DNA from: an uncultured Dehalococcoidia bacterium
GTDB lineage: Bacteria; Chloroflexota; Dehalococcoidia; Lucifugimonadales; Australimonadaceae
Assembly: GCA_958295525.1 (NCBI GenBank)
Contig: OY282355.1
Location: forward strand, 1 to 64,000
Length of the DNA stretch: 64,000 bases
Direction of reading: 5' to 3'
This document shows, in pieces, positions 51,974-60,284 of the stretch (its first letter is position 1; each line of letters opens with the position of its first letter). The position numbers were made by a program, and so were the translations under genes. Under the pieces are notes generated by a model that searched no databases, had not been told where the DNA came from, and worked only from the letters and a program-made list of their open reading frames with translations.

Positions 51974-54937
51974 CTACTCCCCGTACGTCATCGCCGCCCA
52001 GTTCGGGCCGGTCTTGACGTCTATCCGAAGCGGAACGCTCATCTCAATTGCGTTCGGCATCTCCTCGCGGAGCATTGCGATCAGCGCATCTTCCTCCTCG
52101 ACGGGCGTCTCGAAGAGGAGTTCGTCGTGCACTTGCAGCAGCATCCGGCTGCGGAAGCCGTCGGCGTCGAGGCGGCGCTGCACGGCGATCATCGCCTCGT
52201 TGATGACGTCGGCGGACGTCCCCTGCACGGGCATATTGAGCGCGATGCGCTCGCCCGCCTGCCGCACGGGATATTGAGGGGAGCGCAGTTCGTGGATGTA
52301 GCGGCGGCGGCCGAGCAGCGTCTCCGCGTAGCCGTCGGCCTTGGCGCGCTCGACCGTGTCGTCCAGGTACGCCTTGACTGTGGGGTAGGTGCCGAAGTAC
52401 GACTCGATGAAGGCCGCGCCCTCCTCGCGGGTCAGTTCCGTCTGCTGCGCGATGCCGAACGCGCTGAGGCCGTAGGCGACGCCGAAGTTCATCACTTTGG
52501 CGAGCCGCCGCATATCGCGCGTCACCTCGTCGAGCGGAACGCCGTAGATGAGCGAGGCCGTGGAGGCGTGAATATCCTCGCCGCGCTCGAACGCGGCCAG
52601 CAGCGCGGGGTCTTGCGAGAGGTGCGCCAAGACGCGCAGGTCTATCTGCGAATAGTCGGCGCTGAGCAGCGTCCACGCGGGGCGCTCTTGCGCGATGAAC
52701 GCCTCGCGCACCCGCAGGCCGAGCGGCGTCCGAATGGGGATGTTCTGCAGGTTGGGGTCGGAACTCGCCAGCCGTCCGGTCGCCGACCCCGCTTGGTTGT
52801 AGGTCGTGTGGATGCGCCCCGTGCGCGGATTCACTTGCTGCGGCAGCGTCTCGACGTAGGTGGACTTCAATTTCGCCAGTTCGCGGTAGCGCAGCACGTG
52901 CCCGACGACAGGGTGATGGTCGCGCAGGTTCTCCAGAATGGATGCGTCCGTCGAGTAGCCGGTTTGCGTGCGGCGCCCCGACGGCAACTTGAGTTCCTTG
53001 AACAGGAGGTCGCCTAGTTGCGGCGGCGAGTTGATGTTGAACTCGTGCCCGACCGCGTCGTAGGCGGCGCGCTCCTCGACCGCGACCTCCGAGGCGATTT
53101 CGGCGTCCAGCGCGGCGAGGGCATCGCTGTCTATGGCGACGCCGTGCGTCTGCATCGCCGCGAGCACGGGAACGAGCGGCATTGCGCGGGCGTCGTGGTA
53201 CTCGGCGAGGCCGTCGCGCTCCATATCCTCGCGCAAGGCGGAGGCGAGCCGGAGCGCCGCGTCCGCGCAAGCGCCCGCGTAAGCGCTCGCGTCCGCTATC
53301 GGCGCCTCGCCGAACGGGATCTGCTTGCGCCCCGTCCCCGTGAGGTCGGCGAGCATAGGAACTTCCAAATTCAGGCGGTTGAACGCGAGCGGCTTGAGCG
53401 CCAGCGTCTGCTGCCCCGCGAGATGCGCCGCGATCATCGCGTCGAACTCGACCCGGACGGCCATCGGCGGGAGGCCGTAGTTGGAGAGGAGCGTGAGCGT
53501 GTAGTTGAGGTTGTGGCCGGAGAGCGGCTTTTCCAGGAGGATCGGAAGCAAAGCGCTCAGCGCGTCGTCCCGCCCGAGTTGCGCTCCCGATGCGTGGCCG
53601 AGCGGAACGTACCACGCCTCGCCCGGCTCCGTTGCGAACGCGAGCGCGACAAGATCGTCCTCCATCGCCCTCCGCGAGGAGCCGTGCGCCTCGACGACGA
53701 ACGTCTCCGCAGCGCGCAAGCGCTCCGCGAGGTCGGCGAGCGCGGCGGGCGTGTCCACGACGGCCACGCTTACGGCGCCGGCGGCGGGCGGCGCGTCTGC
53801 AATCGCCTCGCCTGCGGCGTCCGCCTCGCCCGGTGGCGCGGGGATTCGGGCGACGAGGCTGCTGAACTCCAACTCGCGGAAAACGTCCAGCACGTCGTCG
53901 CGGGAGAACAGGCCGAACCGCGCCTCGTCCAGATCGAATGCGGCGGGCGCGTCGACGGCGATGGTCACGAGCCGCTTGCTCGCCGCGATCTGATCAGCGC
54001 GCTCCCGCACCAAGTTTTGGATTCGGGCCGGCGCCACCTCGTCCACGCGCCGCGTCAACTCCTCGACGCCGCCGAACGCGCTGATGAGTTTCACCGCCGT
54101 CTTCAGGCCGATGCCGGGGACGCCGGGCACGTTGTCGGACGTATCGCCGGTGAGCGCTTTCACGTCGCGCTGCTGAACGGGCTCGAGGCCGCCGTACCTC
54201 TCGCGCACCGCCTGCTCGTCGTAGACCTTCGTCTCGCCGAAGCCGGTCGTGAGGAGCACGCGGACGCGCGGGGAGACGAGTTGCAGCGTGTCGGTGTCGC
54301 CCGTTGCAATGAGCGTGTCAACGCCGCGCTCCGACGCCCACGCCGCGACCGCGCCGAGAACGTCGTCCGCCTCGTAGCCCGGCGTCTCGATGACGGGCAC
54401 GCGGAACGCCTGCATCACCTGCTTGACGCGCTCCACGTTGCGGATGAGTTCCGGGGGCGCCGGAGGGCGCGTCGCCTTGTAATCCGCGAACTCCTCGTGG
54501 CGGAACGTCGGGCCGGGCGGATCGAACGCGATCGCGGCGTGCGTCGGGTTGTGGTCGGCGAGCGTCTTGAAGAAAGTCGTCGTGAAGGAGTAGACGCCGC
54601 GCACGTCCTCGCCCGTGGCGCGGACGGTGAGGGGGCGCGCCTGCTGCAAGGCGAACCATGCGCGGTAGACCATCGCGTGGCCGTCCATCAGCAGAAGAAG
54701 CGGAGCGCCGCGCTCGCTTTCCTGTCCCTCGTTCCGTTCGCCGTCTCCGGACGCCCCGACGAGGGGAGCCGCGCTCGCTGCGTCCTCCGGCCTGCCGCCG
54801 CCCCGTTCGCCGTCTCCGGTCGCCCCGGCGAGGGGAGCCGCGCTCGCCGTGTCCCTCTCCCCCGACGAGTCGACGGACGGAAGGCCGTCGGGCGGGAAGG
54901 AGAGCGGCGCGGACGCGGAGGCGGACTTGCGCGGCAT
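51974..54937 (-). CDS. polA: DNA polymerase I, proofreading domain degenerate
   Basis: This 987-residue protein repairs gaps and removes primers. Residues about 80-380 are the 5' nuclease (LLLLMDGHAMVYRAWFALQQ, GYEADDVLGAV, GDTSDNVPGVPGIGLKT). The 3'-5' exonuclease region is present, but its acidic motif reads FVVEAHGSSRR instead of D-x-E, and the next reads GHNLNYTLTLL where an Asp is expected, so proofreading is probably lost. The polymerase domain is intact: SADYSQIDLR (A), KVMNFGVAYGLS (B), QVHDELLFE (C). The first 80 residues are low-complexity, with ASAAPLAGATGDGER almost repeated (SAAPLVGASGDGER); no homologue I know has this. The ATG at 54937 is two bases after the preceding gene; the frame open to 55351 is shadow. 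Confidence 0.93.
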   Translation of the reverse strand: MPRKSASASAPLSFPPDGLPSVDSSGERDTASAAPLAGATGDGERGGGRPEDAASAAPLVGASGDGERNEGQESERGAPLLLLMDGHAMVYRAWFALQQARPLTVRATGEDVRGVYSFTTTFFKTLADHNPTHAAIAFDPPGPTFRHEEFADYKATRPPAPPELIRNVERVKQVMQAFRVPVIETPGYEADDVLGAVAAWASERGVDTLIATGDTDTLQLVSPRVRVLLTTGFGETKVYDEQAVRERYGGLEPVQQRDVKALTGDTSDNVPGVPGIGLKTAVKLISAFGGVEELTRRVDEVAPARIQNLVRERADQIAASKRLVTIAVDAPAAFDLDEARFGLFSRDDVLDVFRELEFSSLVARIPAPPGEADAAGEAIADAPPAAGAVSVAVVDTPAALADLAERLRAAETFVVEAHGSSRRAMEDDLVALAFATEPGEAWYVPLGHASGAQLGRDDALSALLPILLEKPLSGHNLNYTLTLLSNYGLPPMAVRVEFDAMIAAHLAGQQTLALKPLAFNRLNLEVPMLADLTGTGRKQIPFGEAPIADASAYAGACADAALRLASALREDMERDGLAEYHDARAMPLVPVLAAMQTHGVAIDSDALAALDAEIASEVAVEERAAYDAVGHEFNINSPPQLGDLLFKELKLPSGRRTQTGYSTDASILENLRDHHPVVGHVLRYRELAKLKSTYVETLPQQVNPRTGRIHTTYNQAGSATGRLASSDPNLQNIPIRTPLGLRVREAFIAQERPAWTLLSADYSQIDLRVLAHLSQDPALLAAFERGEDIHASTASLIYGVPLDEVTRDMRRLAKVMNFGVAYGLSAFGIAQQTELTREEGAAFIESYFGTYPTVKAYLDDTVERAKADGYAETLLGRRRYIHELRSPQYPVRQAGERIALNMPVQGTSADVINEAMIAVQRRLDADGFRSRMLLQVHDELLFETPVEEEDALIAMLREEMPNAIEMSVPLRIDVKTGPNWAAMTYGE

Positions 54938-54939
54938 CG

Positions 54940-55293
54940 CTACCCGCTCCTCAGCGGCTTGAAGAAACTGTGCAGGAAGTTCCGCTGATGCGCCCAGCGG
55001 TGCGTTCGGCGGACGGCCTCGTCCGAGAGGACGCCGTCCGCCGTCGTAACCTTGATCGCCTTGTAGCCTTTCGCCGGAAGGAGCGGGGCGTCGTCGGAGA
55101 CGCTGACGGCGTAGCCCTGCCCGCGGAGCCAGTCGCGCAGGGGTTCGTAGCCCTTCGCCTTGCGGTTCGGCGTCACGTAGACGTAGAAGTCTTGGGAGCC
55201 CGCCACCTCGTGAAAGTGCTCGTCGGCGACCTCGCTCCCCTTGCCGGAGCCCTCCCGCAACTTGGCGCGGCTCATTCCCTGCCGGTAGACCAT
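54940..55293 (-). CDS. Unknown 117-residue protein upstream of polA
   Basis: The protein reads MVYRQGMSRAKLREGSGKGS, then a mixed alpha/beta region (DFYVYVTPNRKAKGYEPLRD, YAVSVSDDAPLLPAKGYKAI) and a basic end (RRTHRWAHQRNFLHSFF). I do not recognise the family. Its stop is 2 bp from the polA start, so the pair is one operon. TACAAT lies six bases before the ATG at 55293, which would make a leaderless transcript; the ATG at 55275, preceded by AGGG, is an alternative start. Confidence 0.6.
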   Translation of the reverse strand: MVYRQGMSRAKLREGSGKGSEVADEHFHEVAGSQDFYVYVTPNRKAKGYEPLRDWLRGQGYAVSVSDDAPLLPAKGYKAIKVTTADGVLSDEAVRRTHRWAHQRNFLHSFFKPLRSG

Positions 55294-55299
55294 GCGCGG

Positions 55300-55305
55300 A
55301 TTGTA
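55300..55305 (-). promoter_or_regulatory. -10 box upstream of the polA operon
   Basis: TACAAT on the minus strand, 6 nt before the ATG at 55293. The -35 is weak. The divergent gene at 55375 has its own TATCAT at 55346-55351. Confidence 0.5.
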
Positions 55306-55374
55306 GCAGGGAGCGAGATAGGCGGCGAAGCAGGATGGGCAGGCGTATCATTGGCGGAGCAAGGAGGCGCAGCG

Positions 55375-56265
55375 ATGGCTAACCCCACGAAACTCAGCCT
55401 CATCACGTTCGGCGAGAGTGCCGCGGTCGCGCTCGCTCGCGCCGGAGGGTTTTTCGAGCAGCGGGGCGTCGAGGTGGAGGTCACCCGGACGCCCAGTTCG
55501 ACGGAGCAGATGCGCGGACTGATCGAGAACCGCTGGCAGATCGCCTCGACCGCGTTCGACAATGTGCTCGCTTGGTCGGCGCGGGACGGCGGGCCGCGGA
55601 TCATGGCCGTGGCGCGGGCGAGCGCGGGCGTGGACTTGCCGGTCTACGTTCGCCCTGAGATCGCGTCGTGGGACGACCTGCGGGGCAAGCCTCTCGCGGT
55701 GGACGCGGTGGACACGGCCTACGGCCTCGTGCTGCGGCGCATTCTGCAGGAGCGCGGGCTGGAACTCGACCGCGATTACACGTTCGTCCCGGCGGGCGCG
55801 ACGGGCTACCGCCTAGAGGCGATGGAGAAAGGCGAGGCGTTCGCAGCCGTGCTGAATCCTCCGTGGAACGCCCGCGCGGAGGAGTCGGGAATGCGGCTGA
55901 TGGCGCGCCACTCCGACGTCGTTCCGGGCTATCCGGGCGGAGTCTTCGCAGTGAGCCGCCCCTGGGCGGAGGCGCATCGAGAGGAGGTCGCCGGCTTTCT
56001 GCGGGGGCTGCTGGACGCGACGCGCTGGGCTCGCTCGCCGGACCGCAAGGCGAGCGCCGCCGCGCTCACGGCGAGCGCGATGGGCGTAACGCAGGAGCAA
56101 GCGGCGCGGGCGCTCGACCGCCTGCCGGAGCCGCTGCGCTCCGACCCCGCCGCGTTCGCCATCCCATTGGAAATTCGGCTGCGGTTCGGCTTCGCGCCGC
56201 CGAACGGAACGGAAATCGCAGCGTACCTGGACGCCTCGCATCTTGAGGAAGCGGAGAGCGAGTGA
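55375..56265 (+). CDS. NMT1/THI5-like ABC transporter substrate-binding protein
   Basis: This 296-residue protein has the SsuA/NMT1 layout: LITFGESAAVALARAGGFFE, GLIENRWQIASTAFDNVLAW, the hinge WDDLRGKPLAVDAVDTAYGL and GFLRGLLDATRWA. Such proteins bind thiamine precursors, alkanesulfonates, taurine or nitrate-like compounds. It has no signal peptide or lipobox, and no permease or ATPase gene is nearby, so it is either secreted by other means or a cytoplasmic sensor-like member. AAGGAGG precedes the ATG at 55375. Confidence 0.8.
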   Translation: MANPTKLSLITFGESAAVALARAGGFFEQRGVEVEVTRTPSSTEQMRGLIENRWQIASTAFDNVLAWSARDGGPRIMAVARASAGVDLPVYVRPEIASWDDLRGKPLAVDAVDTAYGLVLRRILQERGLELDRDYTFVPAGATGYRLEAMEKGEAFAAVLNPPWNARAEESGMRLMARHSDVVPGYPGGVFAVSRPWAEAHREEVAGFLRGLLDATRWARSPDRKASAAALTASAMGVTQEQAARALDRLPEPLRSDPAAFAIPLEIRLRFGFAPPNGTEIAAYLDASHLEEAESE

Positions 56266-56458
56266 GGTTCCTGCCTTCGCGGGAATCTCCTTGCGGCAAG
56301 TTGACGCCCGTGTCCGGCGCGCCGCAAATACCGCATATCTCCCCGGCGGATCCGCCGCTCAGCGCGCGGGACTTCCAGTGGCAATACACAGCCGGCAGGT
56401 CGGCGCCGTTGGGCAACTCCTCCCATCGCGCGTACTGCGTCAGGAATCGCGCATCGCG
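56266..56458 (-). other. In-frame extension after the stop of the next gene, ended by a repeat
   Basis: After the TAG at 56459-56461 the same frame continues with plausible protein: RFLTQYARWEELPNGADLPA, VYCHWKSRALSGGS, GEICGICGAPDTG (a CxxC pair), and then runs into dispersed-repeat sequence (CGCGAAGGCAGGAACC, about 56268-56290). It has no start codon of its own with an RBS. It looks like the former C-terminus of the gene at 56459. Confidence 0.4.
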
Positions 56459-56890
56459 CTAGGGCGCGCCGTCTTCCATCAGCAGGTTGTGGTCCGCAGG
56501 CGGCGTTCCCGGGACGCAACTGTACGGCCCCGGCTCGCGGCGAGTCCCGTCCGCTTCCGTAATCACCCAGTAGTGGCTGGCGGGCGCGACCTCTTGGCAG
56601 CGTTCTATTCTCGCCGTCCTGCAGCAGACGCCGTCCAAAACGCGCGGCTTGGCGGCGACCGCCTTGCCCAACGTCTCGCCGGCGGCGATGCGGTTGACGG
56701 CGGCCATGCCCATCGCCAAATGCTTATCCAGCGCGTCGTCCCACGGTTTCTCGTAGACGTTTTCGGCGTCGATGATCCGGTAGCAGAGGCTCATTTCGAC
56801 GACGTGCCCTTCGACGATGACTTTCTCCAAGCGCACTCTGACGCCGCGTATCTCCGCATCGCTGGTTACGACTTCCCGCTCCGGCGCCAC
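56459..56890 (-). CDS. Unknown 143-residue protein, possibly truncated by a TAG
   Basis: From GTG 56890 (GAGGA 5 nt before) it reads MAPEREVVTSDAEIRGVRVR, EMSLCYRIIDAENVYEKPWD, VCCRTARIERCQEV and ends MEDGAP. It is rich in Cys (five), has no membrane segment, and I do not recognise the family. It follows the DUF309 gene by 18 bp. The continuation of the same frame past the TAG (56266-56458) suggests a nonsense mutation in a longer gene. The stop is TAG, so selenocysteine is not the explanation despite selB in the window. Confidence 0.6.
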   Translation of the reverse strand: MAPEREVVTSDAEIRGVRVRLEKVIVEGHVVEMSLCYRIIDAENVYEKPWDDALDKHLAMGMAAVNRIAAGETLGKAVAAKPRVLDGVCCRTARIERCQEVAPASHYWVITEADGTRREPGPYSCVPGTPPADHNLLMEDGAP

Positions 56891-56908
56891 GTCTTCCTCG
56901 GCCCCCTG

Positions 56909-57376
56909 TTACGCCGCGTCTTCAATCGCCGGATAGGGCGGCCCGAAGTCGCCAACACGCGACCGCTGCGCGGCCCAGGCGCCAACGTCGGCGGCGAGCC
57001 TCGCGGTGTCCAGTCCCGCGTAGGCGGGGGCGAACGCGCCCAGGAAGCGGACGGCGTCGGCCAGTTGGCCGCTCATTCCTTTGGGGTTGCGCCGCCGGGC
57101 ATGCGCGAACCCTGCGCCCAGTTTGGCGAGCGCGAGCAGGAAGAGCCGCTCCGGGTAGACGGCGCTTATCCAGCGCTCTTCCCACGTTTCGTGGCTCGCG
57201 TGAAACCTGCCCTCGTTGAACTCCGCGACGCCCCGCGCGACGGCTTCCAATTGGGCGGGCGCGAGGCCGCCGACGTCGCCCGTCTCCGTCGCGTAGGCCA
57301 GCCACAGGGCGTCGAGGGCGCGCCGGCCTCCGGGCGCGAACGTCTGCGGAGGACGCCGGGTCGGAGCCTGGGCCAT
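56909..57376 (-). CDS. DUF309 family protein
   Basis: This 155-residue helical protein has the DUF309 signature FNEGRFHASHETWEERWISA, with the paired His/Glu that bind a metal in related structures, then LFLLALAKLGAGFAHARRRN. Function is unknown in all members. The ATG at 57376 overlaps the ccmE stop (TGATG), so it is translated together with ccmE. Confidence 0.88.
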   Translation of the reverse strand: MAQAPTRRPPQTFAPGGRRALDALWLAYATETGDVGGLAPAQLEAVARGVAEFNEGRFHASHETWEERWISAVYPERLFLLALAKLGAGFAHARRRNPKGMSGQLADAVRFLGAFAPAYAGLDTARLAADVGAWAAQRSRVGDFGPPYPAIEDAA

Positions 57377-57882
57377 CAGACCCCCGCGCCGGAAACGGAG
57401 GGGTTCTCGTATTCGTAGGGATTCTCGACGTCGAGCGACTGATATTTGGAGGGGCACTTGACCCAATAGCGGTGGGCGGCGAACACGCCTCCCGGCCGGT
57501 ACACGCCCTCCAGCACGATTTCCGAATGCGGATTGAAGAAGAGGTCGGGCAGCACGCCGTCGTAACTCGCCGCGATCTCCGCTCCGTTTTCGTGGAGCGC
57601 GAACGTCGCTAGGGTGTTCTCGGTGCTCGCCCGGGCGAAACTCCCTTCGACGAGCGCGCCTTTGACGCGCACGGACTCTCCGGCGAGGCTGTCTTCCTGC
57701 ACCAATTCGTCCACGGTGACGTAGAACGAGGTCGCGGACTGGAACGCGGTGAACCCGAAGTAGCCGAACGCCGCGAGCAGAACGGCGCCCAAGACGATGA
57801 GCCTGCGCCGCCGCGTGAAGACGGACGCGAGTCCGCTCGCGGGGGGCTGGGGCGGCGGCTGTTCTGCGGGGGTGTACTGCAT
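57376..57882 (-). CDS. ccmE: Cytochrome c maturation protein CcmE, CXXXY variant
   Basis: This 168-residue heme chaperone has an N-terminal membrane helix (RRLIVLGAVLLAAFGYFGFT, about residues 26-45) and an OB-fold domain: SFYVTVDELVQE, ESVRVKGALVEGSF, YDGVLPDLFFNPHSEIVLEG and HRYWVKCPSKYQSLD. In the usual form heme binds His in H-x-x-x-Y; here the place reads C-P-S-K-Y, matching the CXXXY variant known from some sulfate reducers and archaea. The Pro-rich start is cytoplasmic. No other ccm gene is in the window. It heads the run ccmE - DUF309 - unknown. Confidence 0.88.
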   Translation of the reverse strand: MQYTPAEQPPPQPPASGLASVFTRRRRLIVLGAVLLAAFGYFGFTAFQSATSFYVTVDELVQEDSLAGESVRVKGALVEGSFARASTENTLATFALHENGAEIAASYDGVLPDLFFNPHSEIVLEGVYRPGGVFAAHRYWVKCPSKYQSLDVENPYEYENPSVSGAGV

Positions 57883-57924
57883 AGCGGCGCGCCCATTATA
57901 GCAGGCACGGGGGCGATGAGACAG

Positions 57925-58035
57925 GGGGCGAGGCTCCCGCCTACGCGGGAACGACGGATCCCAGGGGAGGCGCTCCCGGTAGGTTCCGCTTTCGCAGGAA
58001 TGACGAAGAGGGCGGGAACGACGGGACAAGGGGGA
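57925..58035. repeat. Dispersed palindromic repeats upstream of ccmE
   Basis: Two complete cores near 57935-57955 and a CGAAAG-type core near 57980-58002, in reverse orientation, followed by a degenerate piece. The rest of 58036-58141 shows no gene. Confidence 0.8.
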
Positions 58036-58141
58036 TAGGAAGGGCGATGCGATGCGCGCTTTGTTCGGCTGCCCCGCCCCGCTCGCTGTCGGATTTGTTG
58101 GAAGCGCTCCGATCCTCAGATGCGCCTGCGCGCGCTTGGCG

Positions 58142-59374
58142 TCAAGGGGATGATGGGCGCGGCGGGCGCGGGGCGCGGCGTCCGTAGTCGTAGAGGAGTT
58201 GGGAGAGGAGGCCGACCGCCGTCGCGAAGGCGCCGAAGATGTAGATGGCGGCGTGGAGGCTCGTGGCCTCGGCTATGAAGCCGAAGAGAAGCGGCGAGAG
58301 GAAGATGCCGATGGCCCAGTAGAGACCGACGACGGAGAGGGCCATCGCGCGCTGGTTCGGCTCGCTGTTCTCCGCCGCGAGCGTGGGGTAAAGCGAGCGC
58401 AAACCGCCGAACGTCATTCCGGTGATCGTCATAAAGACGACGGGGACGACGGGGACGTTTCCGGTGAGGCCGACGCCGACGGCGAGCGCGCCGGTGAGCG
58501 TGATGCCGAGCGTCGCGGTGCGCCGGCTGCCGAAGCGGATGAGGAGCGCGCCGAAGAAGAAGGCGAGCGCGCTGGTGCCGACGCTGTTGAGGCGTATGAC
58601 GAGCGCGGTGCCCGCTTCGGCGTAGCCCGCGTCGCGGAAGAAGGCGACGAAGAGGCCCATCACGAGGCCGATGTAGGCGGCGCTGACGAAGGCGACGAGG
58701 TGGGCGTGGAGAAGCGATCGCCGGAAGAGCATCGTTTTGACGGGGGCGAGGCTTGCGGCGAGGCTCCGCGCCTGGTCTTTGCGCGGCAGCGCGGGGAGAG
58801 AGGTGGTGATGAGGAAGCCGACGAAGGTCGCGCCCGCCGTCATCAGGAAGGCTTCGGCGTAGCCGTATTGCTGGGCGACGACGCCGGCGGCGACGCCTCC
58901 AAGCAGCCCTCCGCCGGACTCGAAACTCAATTGGCGGCCCATCACTTTTCCGGCCTCGCCTTCGGCGCTCCGGCTGATGTAGGACTGCGCGGCGGACCAG
59001 TAGACGGAGCGGGACGCGCCGTTGAAGAGTTGGGCGACGGTGAGGGGAAGCAGCGCGGCGGAGTTGGCGGCGACGACGGACGCGCCGGTGACGGTGGCGA
59101 AACTGAACCAGAGGATGATTTTTTCGCCGAAGCGGTCGGAGACGGCGCCGCCTATGAGGCGGAGGAGGATCATTGCGATGCCGGGGGCGGCGACGATGAA
59201 GCCCTGCGTCGAGAGGTCGAATTCGAGGCTGATGGCGTAGAGGGGGAAGAGGATAGTGGAGGCGCCCATTCCGTAGCCGTAGACGAAGCCGTTGAGGTAG
59301 CCGAGGTGCGTGGGGCGGCTGCGCGGGCGGCGGGCGAACGCGGCGAGCAGGGAGAGGTTGGCGAGCAGGTTCAC
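58142..59374 (-). CDS. MFS transporter
   Basis: This 410-residue protein has about 12 membrane segments with the loop motif GGAVSDRFGEKIILWFS after helix 2 and LLIRFGSRRTATLG in the second half. It starts with GTG at 59374, 31 bp after the DUF1932 gene's stop. It may share an operon with the DUF1932 dehydrogenase and aldo/keto reductase upstream. The substrate cannot be told from sequence. Confidence 0.83.
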   Translation of the reverse strand: MNLLANLSLLAAFARRPRSRPTHLGYLNGFVYGYGMGASTILFPLYAISLEFDLSTQGFIVAAPGIAMILLRLIGGAVSDRFGEKIILWFSFATVTGASVVAANSAALLPLTVAQLFNGASRSVYWSAAQSYISRSAEGEAGKVMGRQLSFESGGGLLGGVAAGVVAQQYGYAEAFLMTAGATFVGFLITTSLPALPRKDQARSLAASLAPVKTMLFRRSLLHAHLVAFVSAAYIGLVMGLFVAFFRDAGYAEAGTALVIRLNSVGTSALAFFFGALLIRFGSRRTATLGITLTGALAVGVGLTGNVPVVPVVFMTITGMTFGGLRSLYPTLAAENSEPNQRAMALSVVGLYWAIGIFLSPLLFGFIAEATSLHAAIYIFGAFATAVGLLSQLLYDYGRRAPRPPRPSSP

Positions 59375-59405
59375 GCCCGCAACCTACGCCCTTCGGGGCG
59401 GCGCG

Positions 59406-60281
59406 TCAAATCGCGCCTGAGGCCGCTCTGTCCGCGAGGAGGCGGAGCATCGCCCGCAATTCCGGGTCGGGCTCGCGGGAGGTTTGGCCGGCGAGGGGCG
59501 TTTCGGCGGCGAGGCGGAACATATCCGCCGCGCCGAGGAGGATGCGGGGCGTGAGGCCGAGCGCCTCGAAGGTCGCGGCGATCTCCTCCATTTCGCCGAT
59601 CCAGCGGCGGGCGCGGCGCGGCATTTCGGTTACGGATTTGACGGCGCGCGCCGGGCCGGGGGCGTCTCCGAACTCGGCGAGAAGAGCGTCCGTGAGCCCC
59701 ATCGCCTCCGCCGCCGCGAGCAGTTCCGTCCAGACGGCGGTCGTTCCTTTCGTGGATGCGGCGTAGACCATTTTGAGGCCGGACGCTTGGCCGACGCGCG
59801 GGCCGACGCGCCGCACGTCCAGCCCGTATTCGCGGAGCGCCTCGAGGGGGGCGGTGTCCGGCCCGGAGCAGTAGATGCGCGTGGGGGAGCCGGGGGCGGG
59901 CGGAGGGCCGATGACGCCCGCGTCGATCACGGGGGCGCCGGCGTCGCCGATGAGCGTTGCGACGCGCTCGGCGGTGCGCGGCGCGACGGCGTTGCACTCG
60001 GCGAAGACGGGGCGCGCGCCGGTTTGGGCCATCGCGTCCGCGACCTCCTCCGCGACGCTCACGGCGCTCGCGGGCGGGATGACGGAAAGCAGCAGGCCGG
60101 ACTGCTCGACGAGCGCGGGGACGCCGCCCGCGTCGCGCAACCCTGCTTCGGCGGCGCGGGTTCGCGTGAGCGCGCTGCGTCCGGCGAGGCTGACGGCGGC
60201 GTCAACGCCGTTCGCGGCGAGCATGGCGCCGATGGCGGCGCCCATATCGCCCGCGCTGATGACGCCTATGGTCGGGGGCAT
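59406..60281 (-). CDS. NAD-binding 6-phosphogluconate dehydrogenase-like, DUF1932
   Basis: This 291-residue protein has a Rossmann N-terminus (IGVISAGDMGAAIGAMLAAN), the beta-hydroxyacid dehydrogenase loop LIGDAGAPVIDAGVIGPPP, and SGLKMVYAASTKGTTAVWTE, where the Lys is the catalytic position. The C-terminal part (WIGEMEEIAATFEALGLTP) is DUF1932, which replaces the usual all-helical domain. Probably an imine or 2-hydroxyacid oxidoreductase. It starts 3 bp from the aldo/keto reductase stop (co-transcribed). Confidence 0.85.
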   Translation of the reverse strand: MPPTIGVISAGDMGAAIGAMLAANGVDAAVSLAGRSALTRTRAAEAGLRDAGGVPALVEQSGLLLSVIPPASAVSVAEEVADAMAQTGARPVFAECNAVAPRTAERVATLIGDAGAPVIDAGVIGPPPAPGSPTRIYCSGPDTAPLEALREYGLDVRRVGPRVGQASGLKMVYAASTKGTTAVWTELLAAAEAMGLTDALLAEFGDAPGPARAVKSVTEMPRRARRWIGEMEEIAATFEALGLTPRILLGAADMFRLAAETPLAGQTSREPDPELRAMLRLLADRAASGAI

Positions 60282-60284
60282 CGT

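Noticed and set aside
56459-56461. TAG read as an unusual amino acid
   Set aside because: SelB works on UGA, and nothing supports pyrrolysine; a nonsense mutation is simpler.
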